Part shown: positions 45,412-57,370 of the stretch, piece after piece
Layout of the letters: each line of letters starts with the position of its first letter
Position numbering within the stretch: the first letter of the stretch is position 1
Assembly (NCBI RefSeq): GCF_001638985.1
Contig: NW_017265137.1
Location: forward strand, 523,054-587,053
Origin: Phycomyces blakesleeanus NRRL 1555(-)
Lineage: Eukaryota > Mucoromycota > Mucoromycetes > Mucorales > Phycomycetaceae
DNA: 64,000 bases
Direction of reading: 5' to 3'
The notes under the pieces: model-generated
The model's input: the letters and a program-made list of their open reading frames with translations, nothing else
Told to the model about the DNA's origin: nothing
Databases searched by the model: none
Made by a program: the position numbers and the translations under genes

Positions 45412-46593
45412 AGTAAAACTTCTTTAACAACCAGAGCCTATATTTTAAGCATAGATATTAAATAAAGAAGTAAAGAAAAATAATATATATATATATATGC
45501 TGGCAAGACTAAAAGATAAAAGAGAACCAAAAAAAGAAAGAGACCAATCCAAATAGAATGCAGCAAAACAACTCTCTTTCATATACCACTACGGGAAAAA
45601 AGGGGTGTTTTTTGTAATTGTGACTTCATTTTTGGCCTATAATAATTAAAAAATCACCAAAAAAATCAAAATGAAACAGAAAATTCCACCACCACAAAAA
45701 TTGGAAGCCAAATATGGTAGGGTATGGTACCCAAACAATATTATTGGCCTAGAGAATTTTTCTTTCTATAATTTCGTGAGTTGAATATTTTTTCTTCCAA
45801 ATAAAGGAGGAAAGAAGGTTTGGTCCTACTTCAAACTTTTTTGATCACAACAAAAAGCTGTTCAAGTAAGACAAAACATTGAATAAGGAAATGCGGAGAC
45901 TGTATTGTGTAATGAAAAAATAATTCTGTTAAAATTTGGTAAAGGCAACGATTTTCAGCATATAAAACGACTTTGTCAAAATTTCAAATAAGAAAAAATA
46001 TACAATTTTTTTTGTTTCTTACATAATATTAGTAAAGAATGCCTAGCAAAGGCAACCTTCTAAGGCACAACTCAACCCAATGAAGATATAAATATATACA
46101 CATATTTTTTTTAATAAGTTACAGCTGTAATTTCAATTATTTGCTATTAGAACATACCTCTTTAACTTATAAAAATAAGACAAACCGAGAGAGAATGACT
46201 TGGCGTTTTTTTTAAAAACATTTCTATGAGTTGCAATATTGATATTAAAAGCCAGTAGACCAATGAGAATTTTTTAAATCGATTTTGAATAAGTGTGGGA
46301 TCACGTCCTTTACATTGTTTCTTACTCTACTTTACCGACAAAAGTTTGTTCATTATGTGTTTTTACATATAGTATATTATCTTTTTAGGAAACGTGTCTA
46401 TATATTCTTGTTTTTGAGGTATGTATAATAAAAAAGCAATATTGTACTTTGTAATGCAGTTATTCATCTTGGGTCTCATTAGCTGACAATTAGCCTTTTC
46501 ATCATCTGGTCAAAATGAGTTGAGGTAATACCTGCACACCTAGTTTACAAAGTAATTGAATACTAACCATCTTCTATTCATTTTTACTTGTAG

Positions 46594-46799
46594 AGATTCT
46601 AACTTTTATGAAATTCATCTCGGCAAACTCAAAGGTAAGCTTTCATTTGACTTATATTTTTAAACTGGAAATACTCATTCATATTTATATTTTACTAGAT
46701 TGCTCTTGTACTCCACTATTACGGGTGCTCTTAGATGCTTTTGTCTTCAAGAATTATAAGGGATATAGACTCCATGACACTATCTTTAGCTTAGAATAA
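46594..46799 (+). pseudogene. Two joined exon-like blocks, unknown product
   Basis: AG at 46592-46593 opens DSNFYEIHLGKLK. A GTAAGC...CTAG intron (46635-46698) joins it in frame to DCSCTPLLRVLLDAFVF, then KNYKGYRLHDTIFSLE and a stop. The only upstream ATG near a donor (46514) meets an in-frame stop, so no intact gene is found. The family is not recognised; a gene remnant is likely. Confidence 0.25.
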
Positions 46800-47364
46800 C
46801 TAGATTTAATTTATTATATATTTCTGCTCATAAATTATATGGTGTAGCTATAGCTTAGCATTTTTTTCTACTTTGAAACAAAAAATAAAAACCAATTTAT
46901 TTGAAACACAATTTTTTTTGAACCATTTTTTTTTGAAAACGCATTTTTAAATCCGCAATTTATTTCGATCAGAATTTATCGCAGATAATTGTATCTATAT
47001 ATGGGCATGTAAGGTACATCTATATTCCTACACAAGAAATTTCTCTGGGGGTTATTTGTTAAAGAGCAGAGTTATAAACTAATCTATAACAGGCAAGAGG
47101 TGAAAAAGTGGGTAGGCAAAAAACACCCACCTGGACGACCTCCTGAGTGGACCACAGTGAACCCCTGGAAGCACCTCTTTTTTCCCATAGTATACCAGCA
47201 TTCTTTTATAAACTTTTTTACTGTTTGTCTCACGAACGCTTTTAACCAACGTACATGTTAAAGATATATCATGTTCAATACAAATCAACTTCTTTAGTAA
47301 TATTTCAGGCTTGTATTATATCAAAAAGCGTCAGTATCAATATATAAGATGCCCTGCCAAAAAC

Positions 47365-49430
47365 AGTATACAGCGGTAATAAGATACTATAATCCAACAT
47401 TTTCTTGACCATCCATCCAACACTCTCTATACTCAGAAACAGGACATAGACTGTCAGGGCTCAACATAGTTCAGCCAGTATACAATAGTGACTACAAACA
47501 TACCTTCAGAGAATTGTGACTGTATAGGCTGTTCACAATCAAGACCAACGATCAAAGATACAATATCCTTCTAGAGTTAAGGGTATCCAAGTCGTTTCGA
47601 TTTTTTACTTAAAGCTAGTTGTATCTTACAAGTGCTTTCCCAGCCAAGTCCAAAAATAAAGATCCCGCTATCAATCAAAAAATGAAAGATGTTCTTGCCT
47701 CTTTGAGTATTTATCTCCTAACAACTGTATAGATCTAGTATTTTTACAGATAACTCCAAATATCAAGTATCCAATCTTCACCCACGAGTGCAGGTATACA
47801 AGTCTCTTTCAGTCTTTAATTACTGTCGACTGTATTTTTGTAATGTCCTTATTGTCCAAGCCAATGGTTGACAGTCTGGTCCCCAGTGTTACAGATGTAA
47901 GCATTTCATTGAGCCTTTACTCACTATCAATTGTATTTCTGTATAGTTCTTACCATTCAAACCAACAATCAAGGATCCAATCTGCGCCAAGTGTTACAGA
48001 TATAAAGACATTTTTGATGCTTTCACTAACTGTTACTTGTATATGTCTAGTGTCTTTACCGTCTTGGCTAACAATCAAGTATGTGATCTCCATCCAGAGT
48101 GACAAATACACATTTTTCTTTAGCATTAACTTACTCTCATTTGTATTTTCCTACTGCTTTGAATAGTAAAGGCTAACATTCAAGATTTTAACATTCTACC
48201 ACGGCCACAGATATACAAGTCTCTTCGAGCCTTTAGTTACTACATACTGTATTTTTCTATACTTTTCAGAGCAAAGATGAACGATCAAGGTTTCATTTAC
48301 TATCAACGTTCACAAGTTTACAAAACTCTTTAAATATCACCTTAATATTAATTATATTTCTCTAGTATTTACATAGTTAAAGCCAAACTATCAATTTTCT
48401 GCTTTACATACAAGGTTTAAGGTATACATGTATATTTGAGAAATTACTCTCGATCAGTTAAATTTGTTTACCATTTTCACTGTCTGTGCAACTGATCAAG
48501 GCTTTGATCTTCATCCAGAGTCTCAGGTATACAGGTCTCTTTGGATCTTTACTTTGTATCAACTGTATTTCAATAGACTTTTCACAATTAGGACCAATGG
48601 CCAAGGTTCCACTCTTCCTATAGTATTGCACATATACAAGTATCCTTGAACATTTACTCTCTACCAATTGAATTCGTCCAGTTTTTTTTAGTCTACCCCA
48701 ACTATCAAAAATCTACATCATGGATTACAGATATACAAGTTTCTTTGAATATATATTACTACAGATTATTTTTATATATTGTTTTAAACAGACAAACACA
48801 ATGATCAAGATTTTGGGCTCGAACAGTATATACATGTATATATATTTGTTTTAATAACTACTTGATACTGTTTCAACAGGATTTTGCAGTCGTATTTCAT
48901 GCTAAACACTAATATTTTTGCTTTAGATATGGGTTATAGGTATATATCGATTTCGGATTGTCCTGTACAATTTATATTATGAGTATATATCTAGCTGACA
49001 CCAAAGAATTACCATTATAATCTTTTAAGAAGGCCACATATATAAAAGGCTTTTGAGCAAATTACCAACACCCATACTTGTTTCATGTATATGCTATCAA
49101 GGATCAAGTAACATATTTGTGCTCTCCATCACTGCTTAAAGAAATACAAGTTTTTCATAAATCTTTTTTTATTAATGTTTTAATTTCAGTATTTCCAATT
49201 AATTTCAGAGATCAAATTTTTGCCTCCATTATATACTAAACATATACAATGCTATTTAAAATTTGTTTTTGTCTAGTACTCACAGTCAAGACAAGGATTG
49301 AGATTCCACTTTTCCTCATAGGATAGAGATGAGCAAGACTCTCTAAACATTTAATTACTGCCTCTTTTAACTACAGCTTGGTCTTAATGTACTCACGTTT
49401 GGTACTTGTCCCGTGACTGCAAAGAGTCCC
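47365..49430. repeat. Degenerate ~104-bp tandem array, about 20 units
   Basis: A phrase like CAGATATACAAGTCTCTTTG recurs with drift at about 47791, 47892, 47997, 48103, 48208, 48313, 48419, 48524, 48629 and 48728. Less clear copies lie on both sides to about 47365 and 49327. Spacing is 96-113, mostly 101-106 bp. The second half of each unit echoes CCAACGATCAAGGAT and TTCATCCAGAGT. Units are strongly diverged from each other, so this is an old satellite-like array. The period is not a multiple of three and no frame is kept. Confidence 0.8.
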
Positions 49431-50245
49431 ATAACACTGACATAACGTTGTCACTGCTTGTTATCTGAAACAATTAACACTATTAGCAACTAGGTATAAT
49501 TTAGCTTATTTGTTAGCTTTGGGTGTATTTAATTCAGCTACTAGATTATCCACTGCATTTTATATTGCAGACCTCTAGATATATTCTCAGGCTAATACGT
49601 GTTACGAAACATATCCCATTCAAACTCTAATATCCAATCATTATAGCTATCACTATCACTATTGAAGCTCTAATGTCTAAATCAATGGGATATCAACAAT
49701 TGAGAATAAAATATGCATATGTATATAACTACTCACCAAGCTATTCTTGCCATCATTGCCACTCAGAGAATATTCCCTGAATTAGACACTATATTCACTA
49801 TTTATTTAAACTAACATGTTATACATACTCTGAATCATGATAGCCATTGTCATACTAGATATCCATATCGAGCGGCCACTTCCAACTTATGCTTAATGTT
49901 GTATTTGTCCTTAATCGTATAGCAACTCCATCTACATCAGACATTACAAAGTTCGAAGCTGAATTAGCTTTGGCTCTTCTCTAGCTTCTTCGTCTTTAAA
50001 TACATTATCACAGATACACATTACAAAAAAAAACAGAAAAAGAAAGAAAAGAAAAGAATACTATGGTTGCTGGTATCGATTCCAGTAGTTTTGCAACATT
50101 GATGTAGGCAGAGAGGTTCAAATGATTGTTTAGTTTTTTGTAGGAGTCGCGTATAATCTGAGATATAAAAACAAATAAAAACAAATAAAAGCAAAAGGTG
50201 TCTTTGTTTGAGATAGTACACTGTCTTTTTGTATTGCGTCACTTT
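49431..50245. other. AT-rich spacer after the ~104-bp array
   Basis: Nothing recognisable; no open frame of note. Confidence 0.35.
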
Positions 50246-50653
50246 TGCCATTCACCAGTGTACAAGAGAATTGTTGAGGGAATTGCACTGAGAGAATTGC
50301 ATCGAGGGAATTGTGTCGCAGGAATTGAGCCACGTCATATACAATTCCAATTGTTATTCAGCATCTGTTTTTTAAATATTTACTAAAATACCCTGCCAAT
50401 TTTTATTTTTTTGTTAATGATTTGTTTCATTTTGGCTATATAGAATGAGCTTTTTAAAGTATGGTCATTTAGTATATTCTTTTTTGTAACTAGAGTTCTT
50501 ATTTTAGAAATTTTGTCAATTCCCTCGATAATTACATGGTGTTTTTGACCATGTTATTGTCAAGGGAATTGAAAAATATATCCATTCGGAATTGAATAAA
50601 TTACTATGAAAAGTAATTTTTCTTTCAATTCCCTCGTACGCTGGTAAATGGCA
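50246..50653. mobile_element. ~408-bp element with imperfect TIRs
   Basis: The left end (TGCCATTCACCAGTGTAC) and the inverted right end (TGCCATTTACCAGCGTAC) match with few differences. Both continue into an AATTCCCTC/GAGGGAATTG motif that recurs inside. Four head-to-tail 14-bp copies of GAGGGAATTGCATC-like sequence lie at 50276-50331, and an inner inverted pair at about 50516-50575. It is non-coding and probably a diverged MITE. Confidence 0.5.
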
Positions 50654-52535
50654 CAAGTCTAAAAAAAAGTACCACAAAGTCCAAAAACAAATAAATTATA
50701 ATCGCAGTTTGAATTGACCCAAATTTATATCTTTTGTATTTTACATAATTCAACCAAATGTTTAATTATCTTGCATTCTAGTAATTCGTTTTTGCTGAAA
50801 GCAAGTGCATTAAAGAGCTAGAGACAATAAAAAACGAATGGGCTAAGAGAGGCGGCGGGCTTTTAATTATATCGAACTTTCGGAGTGTGAATTAGCTCGA
50901 AAATGAAAATCCGACCATTACTCCTTCAGTGGGAAAGTGATGTTTTTAGTCTCCATTTAAGTAGTATTGAAAGACAGAACGTATATCATTTTATCAGGCA
51001 TGGATTTGATATGAAATGTCATTTGTGGCAATATGCTTTCTGATTGGGAATTATAAAAATAGACCGAGAACAAAATATATCTTTATTATTACAGCTGTAT
51101 CTTTTCAGGTTTAATAAAATATATATATTTTCTTGATTTATATAAGATTTTGATATAAATTTAGCTGAAATATAATAAACAGTAAAAATCTTATCAACTA
51201 TGAATTTAATATTTTTAGTTGATGTTGGAATATCAGGATTTATTGAAAAATAAAACAATGAAATATTAATATATAAAAAAAACATATAACTTATTAAAAA
51301 CTAGAAAGCATTCTATTTAAACTATTATAAACATGGTATATTTTATAAATTATAAAAACGTATGCTTATAATAAAGGTCAATAAAATAATGAATAGTAAT
51401 AACGAAAATAAAAGCTAAAAGGATGATATAATTCTTATTTTTATTTTATTAAATTCAATCATTTTTATATATTTGTTTTATAAGTAAGTACATAGACTAT
51501 ATTTATTTAATTATCTTTGATATTTATTTTATTTCCATCAAAATTATAGAAGACATTATTAATGCGATTTAAATAAATTGATTATTATAATACATCAATA
51601 TTGTAAAAACGAATTGACTACTACTGTAGTTACAATTAAAACTGAAAGAATAAAACATATATTCATATTTATTCCAGCCAAAGGTGTCTATACGTTACTA
51701 TATTATCTGACACACCGATTTTTCATGTACATGAGTGATTGAATTTTATATGATGATATAATCATAATAAGAGGTACATTAACAAAATATAAACCGTATA
51801 ATTATAACTCACAGATACATTATATTTCTATGTTAATACTTCATTGCGAATACACACATTTATATAATTATTAATCATATATTAATTATTGTAAGTACAT
51901 GTGATATTCTTTAAAAAATAAATAATACTCTTACAAAAACAATTTATTCATTTTATATTATTTATTTATCTCACATAGTATTTAACTATGTCTCAAATTA
52001 AATGTATCGCTTTTATTGAACTCAATAATATATATTATATATTCATAAAAACTAAAAAGTCAAAATTAAATACTTCAATGCAAAAACCATCAAATTTTAT
52101 TTTATATTTTATTGTCAAATATTAGAATAAACTCGTTTACTTCAATCACTTATATCTACGTATGTATCAAGCATAGTAGGTATATGTCAAATATTAAAAT
52201 TAGCATGTAATTCTGGTAGTTATCCTTTCATTTCAATTAAAGTTGTTTCCAAGTAATTCATATATTTATATCAATGTAAACATTTGCTTCTTAAAAAATA
52301 TTTACCATTGAATATTAAAAGAGAATAATTAGAAAATGAATTACATCTAATAAACTTATATTATAGTTACTTACTTGATTATGTTTTGCTTAATTCTAAT
52401 GTAAATATAAGATGTGAAATGAAAAAAAAAATGTTTAGAACATATAAAAGCCAAAGTAAGATATTAACAAGAATATCTCCAGTTTAAAGTTGGTAAGATT
52501 TTATAAATACACTTCTTATGTGCTATTAATGTCTC
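50654..52535. other. Extremely AT-rich stretch
   Basis: From about 51000 to 52500 the sequence is almost entirely A and T with only short frames. No mitochondrial gene or RNA is recognisable. A GC-richer island (GGCGGCGGGC) sits near 50860. Confidence 0.4.
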
Positions 52536-52733
52536 TAAGGGGCTTCTCAAGCGCCCAACAAGACCCAAAAGTTTGTTTAGGATTATCTTATACGGATTGG
52601 CCAGAGTTTCCAAAATTAGTAATTGTAGACCAAGTTTTGTCCATGATTACTAATTTTGGAAACTCTGGCCAATCTGTATAAGATAATCCTAAACAAACTT
52701 TTGGGTCTTGTCAGGTGCTTGAGAAGCCCCTTA
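52536..52733. repeat. Near-perfect inverted repeat: 88-bp arms, 22-nt loop
   Basis: The left arm 52536-52623 (TAAGGGGCTTCTCAAGC...) and right arm 52646-52733 (its complement) differ at only about five positions. A transcript would form an almost perfect 88-bp hairpin. There is no internal coding capacity. A second small hairpin, ATACATGC-TGTAG-GCATGTAT, follows at about 52756-52776. It could be a foldback element or a hairpin-RNA locus. Confidence 0.85.
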
Positions 52734-53110
52734 ATAGCCTTCGGAGACTTTGGAGATACATGCTGTAGGCATGTATTAAAGCCTCTATCATATATATATA
52801 GACTATTATAAAAATAACGTTTGTACTCAAACTATAACAATTAGCCTATTTAAAAAAACTCAAAATCAAAATAATGATCTATTATATAGCCATACAAATA
52901 TTTAGCTTTTATATAATATTTTGTCATATCAAAATAAACACAAATATAAATTGTACGCCAGCCCCAATTGAAAATTATAATAGAATATATGATTATACTC
53001 AGACCTTATACTCAGACATGTATCACAACATATTAGTCTTGTGCTATTTAAGATCTTAAAATATAGCAATAGATACTGCTTATCTAAAAGAAATGAGAAC
53101 TATCTATATA
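52734..53110. other. AT-rich spacer
   Basis: Apart from the small hairpin just after the inverted repeat, nothing is seen. Confidence 0.3.
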
Positions 53111-53878
53111 AAAATAAATAAATACATTAAGATAATTAATATATGTGGGTAGAAAAGAGACCGAGTTTATTTGACTAAAGTGAAAGACACAAGAATAAGA
53201 AGAGTTTGGTGTGATAGTAATTTTATTATAAAAAGGAATAAGAATGTTTTAGTGATAGAGTATTTGTATTATGTTAAAAGTTGGGGGGCAGTGGAATAGA
53301 AGGGGGTGGTGTATGAGAAATAGTTTATTTTTTTTATATTGTATGATGTGTAACAAATAATTTATATGTATATTGAAGTGCTGAGAATTATGGTGCGAAA
53401 GAAATAATTTATATATATATTATAGTGCTGAGAATTATGGTGCGTACTGATTAAGAGAGATTGAAACAATGAGACTTTGTGTTAGGTAATGAAACGTTGG
53501 TCCAGAACAAGATATTTCAAAATATATGAAAATACGAAGTGTACTTATGAAAATGGTGATATATGACACTACAAGTATAGTAAAATATAATGTGTGATTT
53601 TTGAGTGCTGAATTTTTATTATTTTGATTTTGATTTTACAGAGGTAATAAAATAGAAGAATGCTATCAGTATTTGTGCCGATTTTGAAAGCGTTGTGACG
53701 TTGGGTTTGGCCCAGATCAAAAAAGAAAACAATATTGTGGTTGCCACCGCCGATTTTGAAAGCGTTGTGATGTTGGTTTTGGCCCAGGTCAAAAGATAAT
53801 AGACAACTATGGTTGCAACCGCCGATTTTGAAAGGGTTGTGACTTTGGTTTTGGTCCAGGTCAAAAGATAATAGACAA
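53111..53878 (+). repeat. 768-bp direct repeat, copy 1
   Basis: By eye this segment is identical to 56503-57270, offset 3,392 bp. It runs from AAAATAAATAAATACATTAA to the third unit of the 72-bp array. Copy 1 continues into the rest of the array. Confidence 0.9.
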
Positions 53879-54212
53879 CTATGGTTGCTCCTGTCGATTT
53901 CGAAAGCGTTGTAATAATGGTGTTGACCCAGGTTAAAAAAAGAAAAGGATAGTGTGGTTGCTCCCGTCGATTTCGAAAGTGTTGTGGCGTTGGTGTTGGC
54001 TCAGGTTAAAAAAGAAAACGATGCTGTGGTTGCTCCTGTCGATTTCGAAAGCGTTGTAATAATGGTGTTGACCCAGATTAAAAAAAGAAAACAATAGTGT
54101 GGTTGCTCCCGTCGATTTCGAAAGCGTTGTAATAATGGTGTTGACCCAGATTAAAAAAGAAAACGATGCTGTGGTTGCTCCCGTCGATTTCGAAAGCATT
54201 GTGGCGTTGATA
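53667..54212 (+). repeat. 72-73-bp tandem array with a coding-like 24-residue unit
   Basis: About 7.6 units built on TCGATTTCGAAAGCGTTGT. Read on the plus strand, units give VAPVDFESVV.LVLAQVKK-ENDAV-like peptides. Units with an extra A (73 bp) or TAA/TAG break the frame, so no single protein is encoded now. First units use CCGATTTTGAAAGC, later ones TCGATTTCGAAAGC, showing two subfamilies in blocks. Confidence 0.85.
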
Positions 54213-54588
54213 GGGACACAAAGGTTTGAATGAGGGTTTGTTTTATTTTCAGAGTCGTATATACAGTGAACGCGCGCAGAAAAGAAAAAATAAAGAGTGT
54301 TTGGGTGGTGTTTTTTTTTACAAAATAATATGCTCTTTTTTCGTATTGTTCCGAGTTCGGCCTATTGTGAGTTGCAATATTCTATGGATGCCGATTCGTG
54401 AAAAGGATGACGAGATGTATAGAGGAATCGCAATTAGCCAAATGAATGACGGGATGTATAGAGGAATGCCGATCCCCAAACCGAATGAGGGGACGTAACC
54501 AGTTTATTCGAAGCGTTGTTGAAAAGATTTTTTTTTGTTTTGGGCGCGTCACAGTAAAGACTGGTTTTGTATACAGTTCTGCCTGGAC
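54213..54588 (+). other. Repeat-derived coding-like segment (MYRG motif)
   Basis: An open frame includes two tandem copies of a DEMYRGIAI / DGMYRGMPI motif (about 54409-54495) ending PKPNEGT. It has no recognised domain. With the flanking arrays it may be part of a decayed repeat-rich gene. Confidence 0.3.
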
Positions 54589-54711
54589 ACTATTGGGTGC
54601 GGACCAGACGGTTTTGAGACTATTGGGTGCGGACCAGACGGTTTTGAAGACTATTGGGTGCGGACCAGACGGTTTTGGAGACTATTGGGTGCGGACCAGA
54701 CGGTTTTGACA
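54589..54711 (+). repeat. Four tandem 30-31-bp units
   Basis: ACTATTGGGTGCGGACCAGA starts at 54589, 54619, 54650 and 54681. Units are nearly identical and differ by one base in length, so any reading frame shifts from unit to unit. Confidence 0.9.
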
Positions 54712-55254
54712 CCACTATATGCTTGAAAGTCTCATTTTCAATTGGTCATGCTTGGTTGTATAGTAAGTTTTGGTGTATATGGGTGTATATGAGTGTATGT
54801 GTGTTCGTGTATATGTTGAATAGGAGTATATATATATATATGACAGCATGCCTATTATAAATTAACAATAGTATATATAAAAATTTATAGTAGCTTATAA
54901 TATGTGGGTGGATCCGTGGGTGTTGAATAAGAGTATATATATAGTAGTGCACCCAAAATACAATGGCAATATATATAGTTCTAGAACAGCTTTGGGTTTG
55001 TGTCCACAGTCTATTTTCAAGTAGCTTGCTAATATTGTTCTATAGGGTTCTTAGTTTTTGAGTACAGAGTGTTTGGTATTTTGTAATAAGAAATTGTTAT
55101 ATGCAATTATAGAATAGTGATTATGGATCTAAACAGTTTTATATCTTTTAAAGATCACAAATAAAATAAATCTAATGATTATTACTATATAGATTCATAT
55201 ACTCATAAACATATATGGAGTTATATATTGTTTGGTAGCCCATAGTTCGGATTT
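54712..55254. other. AT-rich spacer inside the 3.39-kb unit
   Basis: TA and GTGTAT microsatellites; no gene is seen. Confidence 0.3.
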
Positions 55255-55745
55255 GTAGGACTTTATATATGATACCAATTTGATTTTGCTATTGCACTCA
55301 GAATGATTGTATTTCTAATTCTATTTGCTTTTGCTCTTGCACTCGATATGATTTTATATATAATTCCAATTTGGTTTTATTATTGCACCCAGAATGACTC
55401 TATTTCTGACCCTATTTGCTTTTGCTCTTGCACTCGATATGATTTTATATATAATCCCGATTTGGGGTTTTTTTTATTTTAATCCAGATTTGGTTTTATT
55501 TTTATACTCGAAATAACCTCATACCTGATCCTAATTTGTTTTATTCTTGTACTCAATATAATTTTATATATAATCCCAACCTGATTTTAGTTTTGCACCC
55601 GAAATAAATTTATATCTTGTTTCAATTGGATTTTATTATTGTCAATTATATAATTTTATATATGCTACCGACTTGGTTTTACTCTTGAATCGAAATTTAC
55701 TTTTATTGATTTATCACATCGACTTTTATCTTCGCACCAATTATT
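55255..55745. repeat. Degenerate ~52-bp tandem array, about nine units
   Basis: Phrases of the form TTTGGTTTTATTATTGCACCC and GATTTTATATATAATCCC alternate and recur roughly every 52 bp. Adjacent pairs make a clearer ~104-106-bp higher-order step between the first copies (GCACTCGATATGATTTTATA twice). Later units are strongly diverged. Confidence 0.65.
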
Positions 55746-56502
55746 TCTAGATCAAATATATATGGGTTTGTTTCTCAAACGTATACGCTAGAGTCTATAT
55801 ATATAGACTATATATAGATTATATATATATTTATATATGTTACATTTATTTTTTGAATAATATTAAAATAAAATAAATTGATAAATAAAATAAAAATAAA
55901 TAAATTTTGAACTATAATACATGAAAACGTTTTAGAGATAATATCTTGTATGTCATTACTAAGTATATACTATATTACTAAATATAGCATTCAGTTTGAG
56001 TTGTAAAGTATTTAAATTATTTTTTTATAAGTAGAAAGTACGATTTCTACTAATGGTTTATATGTTAAAAAATAAGGTTCTTCAAAATAAAAAAGGAAAC
56101 TTGTAGTTCTGATAGCTGCTGCACTGTATTAGTCTAAAAAATGGCAGAAAAAAGTATATTTTTCATTTTCATAAGAAACCATGTAAAATTCGAGGTGTCT
56201 GGAATTAAAACTTACAACATACTTATACGTCTGAAAAAATGTAACGTTACACAATTTAAACTGAACGTTCTTTTTTCCAGTTTTACTAAACATACTAGTG
56301 TGTGGATATAAAAAATAAACCTTAATAATATGACAAAAACTAGGAAAGATATGACTGATTGAGCTTGAGTTTTAGACTATACATATAGAACCAGCTCTTA
56401 TTCTATCTTTCTTCTATAATTTTGTTGTCAATTACAAATAGAAATCTTAGATAGTATACATATAAATCTATATAAAGAAAAGAAAAAAAAGAAAAAAAAG
56501 AA
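55746..56502. other. AT-rich spacer with TATA palindromes
   Basis: TA-rich palindromes at about 55795-55830 and an AAAAGAAAA run at 56475-56505 just before the second repeat copy. No gene is seen. Confidence 0.3.
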
Positions 56503-57270
56503 AAAATAAATAAATACATTAAGATAATTAATATATGTGGGTAGAAAAGAGACCGAGTTTATTTGACTAAAGTGAAAGACACAAGAATAAGAAGAGTTTG
56601 GTGTGATAGTAATTTTATTATAAAAAGGAATAAGAATGTTTTAGTGATAGAGTATTTGTATTATGTTAAAAGTTGGGGGGCAGTGGAATAGAAGGGGGTG
56701 GTGTATGAGAAATAGTTTATTTTTTTTATATTGTATGATGTGTAACAAATAATTTATATGTATATTGAAGTGCTGAGAATTATGGTGCGAAAGAAATAAT
56801 TTATATATATATTATAGTGCTGAGAATTATGGTGCGTACTGATTAAGAGAGATTGAAACAATGAGACTTTGTGTTAGGTAATGAAACGTTGGTCCAGAAC
56901 AAGATATTTCAAAATATATGAAAATACGAAGTGTACTTATGAAAATGGTGATATATGACACTACAAGTATAGTAAAATATAATGTGTGATTTTTGAGTGC
57001 TGAATTTTTATTATTTTGATTTTGATTTTACAGAGGTAATAAAATAGAAGAATGCTATCAGTATTTGTGCCGATTTTGAAAGCGTTGTGACGTTGGGTTT
57101 GGCCCAGATCAAAAAAGAAAACAATATTGTGGTTGCCACCGCCGATTTTGAAAGCGTTGTGATGTTGGTTTTGGCCCAGGTCAAAAGATAATAGACAACT
57201 ATGGTTGCAACCGCCGATTTTGAAAGGGTTGTGACTTTGGTTTTGGTCCAGGTCAAAAGATAATAGACAA
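56503..57270 (+). repeat. 768-bp direct repeat, copy 2, ends at the gap
   Basis: Appears identical to 53111-53878 and stops exactly where the N run begins. It is either the start of a second 3.39-kb unit or an assembly overlap. Confidence 0.9.
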
Positions 57271-57370
57271 NNNNNNNNNNNNNNNNNNNNNNNNNNNNNN
57301 NNNNNNNNNNNNNNNNNNNNNNNNNNNNNNNNNNNNNNNNNNNNNNNNNNNNNNNNNNNNNNNNNNNNNN
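57271..57370. other. 100-N assembly gap
   Basis: A run of exactly 100 N, the usual placeholder for a gap of unknown size. It lies inside the 72-bp array of the second repeat copy. An open frame spanning it on the minus strand is an artefact. Confidence 0.99.

Larger units (their letters stand above)
43431..47364. other. Gene-poor region with relic-like exons
   Basis: AT-rich. Apart from the TIR element at 44153-44352 and the two exon-like patches listed separately, nothing is recognised. A G9 run occurs near 45164-45173. Confidence 0.4.

Noticed and set aside
50900..52500. Very AT-rich block considered as a nuclear copy of mitochondrial DNA.
   Set aside because: No mitochondrial gene, tRNA or rRNA sequence can be recognised.
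53111..57270. The identical 768-bp copies considered as LTRs of a retrotransposon.
   Set aside because: No TG...CA ends, no primer-binding site, no gag or pol between them; the second copy ends at the gap.
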